Shown here: positions 62,760 through 64,000 of the stretch, one piece after another
Position numbering within the stretch: position 1 is the stretch's first letter
Layout: each line of letters starts with the position of its first letter
Assembly: GCA_039621445.1 (NCBI GenBank)
Contig: CP154955.1
Coordinates: forward strand, 29,953,471-30,017,470
From: Euglena gracilis
Taxonomy: Eukaryota; Euglenida; Euglenophyceae; Euglenales
DNA length: 64,000 bases
Reading direction: 5' to 3'
The notes under the pieces: model-generated
Databases searched by the model: none
The model's input: the letters and a program-made list of their open reading frames with translations, nothing else
Told to the model about the DNA's origin: nothing
Program-made: the position numbers and the translations under genes

Positions 62760-64000
62760 TGCAAATGGTTATGGAGGCCAAAATTTTCGATTTTTTTGGG
62801 GGGCTGTTTTGACCCAAAATTGACCCCTTGGGTAAACCAGATTGGAAATTTGGGGCAGATTTCGGGCCAAATCTCAGGCCGAACGATGAGAGTCCAAACT
62901 TTGTGCAACTAGGCAGCCCGTCTTCGAGGGCTTCCAAAAAATGCACAACATATTTTTCAAATGATGCACTGTTTTGGAGTTGTTTTATTTTATCCATCCT
63001 CTAATTTGACACCCCCCAAATCGGAAATGAACCCCCTCCTTATTGATATTACCCCCTTATTTGACAGTACCCCCCCCCCCCCTAATTGACAGACCTCTCC
63101 CCTGATTGACAACACCACCTTGAACTGACAGCACCTCCCCCTAATTGACAGACGTCCCCCCCCCCCTAATAGAGAAATGGAGACCATTGGAGTGGTGATG
63201 AAACACGGTTTTAAGCGGAACCCGGTTTTGACCCGGTCTCAACCCAAAGTCAATGGGTTGGCGGCCCAAAACGGGGCGCCGGCGGGTCAAAAAACGCTCA
63301 TTTTTGGTTCAAAAACAGTTCTTCCGCATCCAGGAGGCCGAAAAACATCGTTTCGGGCCAAAAAAAAACTCGATTTTTTTTCGACTTCTTTGACCCGGTT
63401 TTGACCCAAAATCAATATGTTGGCGACCCAAAACGGGGTGCCGGCGGGTCGGAAAACGCTGAACGATCGGGACCCGAATACCCAAAAACTGGCCCAAAAT
63501 CGCACAACCAGACCCCGGGAACCCCAAAAACGGTCAACCCCCCCCCCCCTAAACCTCATGATTGACCCCCTGGTTTGGGTCCCAACTCCCCGTCTGGCCC
63601 GAGATATGGCCAATTTACGTTTTCGGGCCCCGAACGGGCCCGAAACGGCCAAAACTGGCAGAACTGGCCCAAAACCACAAAACGGCCGTATCTCGGGCCA
63701 GGCGAGGAGTTAGCCCAAACCGCGCATACCGATCGACAGGGCATTCCAAAGACGTGAAATGAGGTCGCCATCACTTTTCCTCCACTCCGCAGAGTTTTCG
63801 AGATATTTTGAAATTTTCGATTTTTTGACCCCCTCGAACCCCCGCAGGGGTCCCCGTACACCCAAAACTGGCCCAAAATCGCACAACCAGACCCCGGGAA
63901 CCCCAAAAAACGGTCAACCCCCCCCTAAACCTAATGATTGACCCCCTGGTTTGGGTTCCGACTCCCCGTCTAGCCCGAGATACGGGCAAATTACGGTTTC
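62760..64000 (-). repeat. Satellite zone outside the palindrome
   Basis: The same two families reappear. 160-bp units recur at about 63243 and 63405 (CCCAAAGTCAATGGGTTGGC and variant), and 380-bp units at about 63478 and 63858, the latter cut by the window end. Between 62990 and 63175 is a run of CCCCTAATTGACAG-type short repeats. The families are therefore dispersed and not specific to the palindrome. Confidence 0.8.

Overview
The window is eukaryotic. A six-exon gene on the right has canonical GT-AG introns and strongly GC-biased third codon positions. A zinc-finger plus DUF6570/Helitron-like pseudogene is animal- or protist-like, and most of the rest is low-coding repeat. No rRNA, tRNA, operon or prokaryotic signal was seen. 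The lineage cannot be fixed from sequence alone: a large-genome microbial eukaryote (alga or dinoflagellate-like) or an aquatic invertebrate or basal chordate would all fit.

Layout: the dominant structure is one very large inverted repeat. Bases 1-24059 (left arm) reappear as reverse complement at 28702-53640 (right arm), around a spacer of about 4.6 kb (24060-28701). Base 1 pairs with base 53640, so the left arm probably continues beyond the window. Each arm carries, from outside in: the last exons of the six-exon gene; a satellite zone of 160-bp and roughly 380-bp AT/GC-skewed units with a palindromic 20-bp CATGATGG microsatellite; repeat block R1 (6771-about 14509); a 3.6-kb connecting segment; and a second, direct copy of R1 called R2 (18092-about 25215). 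The right arm holds the mirror copies R2' (28702-34671) and R1' (about 38229-46588). R1 and R2 differ by a 196-bp inversion, a 720-bp indel and a 65-bp indel. Each difference is shared with the mirror copy, so the R1/R2 duplication came first and the palindrome second.

Right flank: 51732-59294 (minus strand) is a six-exon gene of about 1,806 codons with a ParB/sulfiredoxin-like segment. Its exon phases add up only if one base is restored in each of four G/C homopolymers. Every one of its introns contains a TGCGCA-N2-TGCGCA dyad. Exons 5 (part) and 6 are duplicated in the left arm, where exon 6 has a nonsense codon. Further right, 60471-62621 (minus) is a broken gene with four zinc fingers and a DUF6570-like (Helitron/Pif1-associated) segment. 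The window ends in the same satellite families seen inside the palindrome.

Inside R1/R2 there are short exon-like open stretches with splice borders, some of them phase 0-0, on the strand that runs plus in the right arm and minus in the left. None belongs to a family I recognise. R1/R2 also hold a dense set of TTGCGC-N4-GCGCAA hairpins that never mixes with the intron dyads of the flanking gene.
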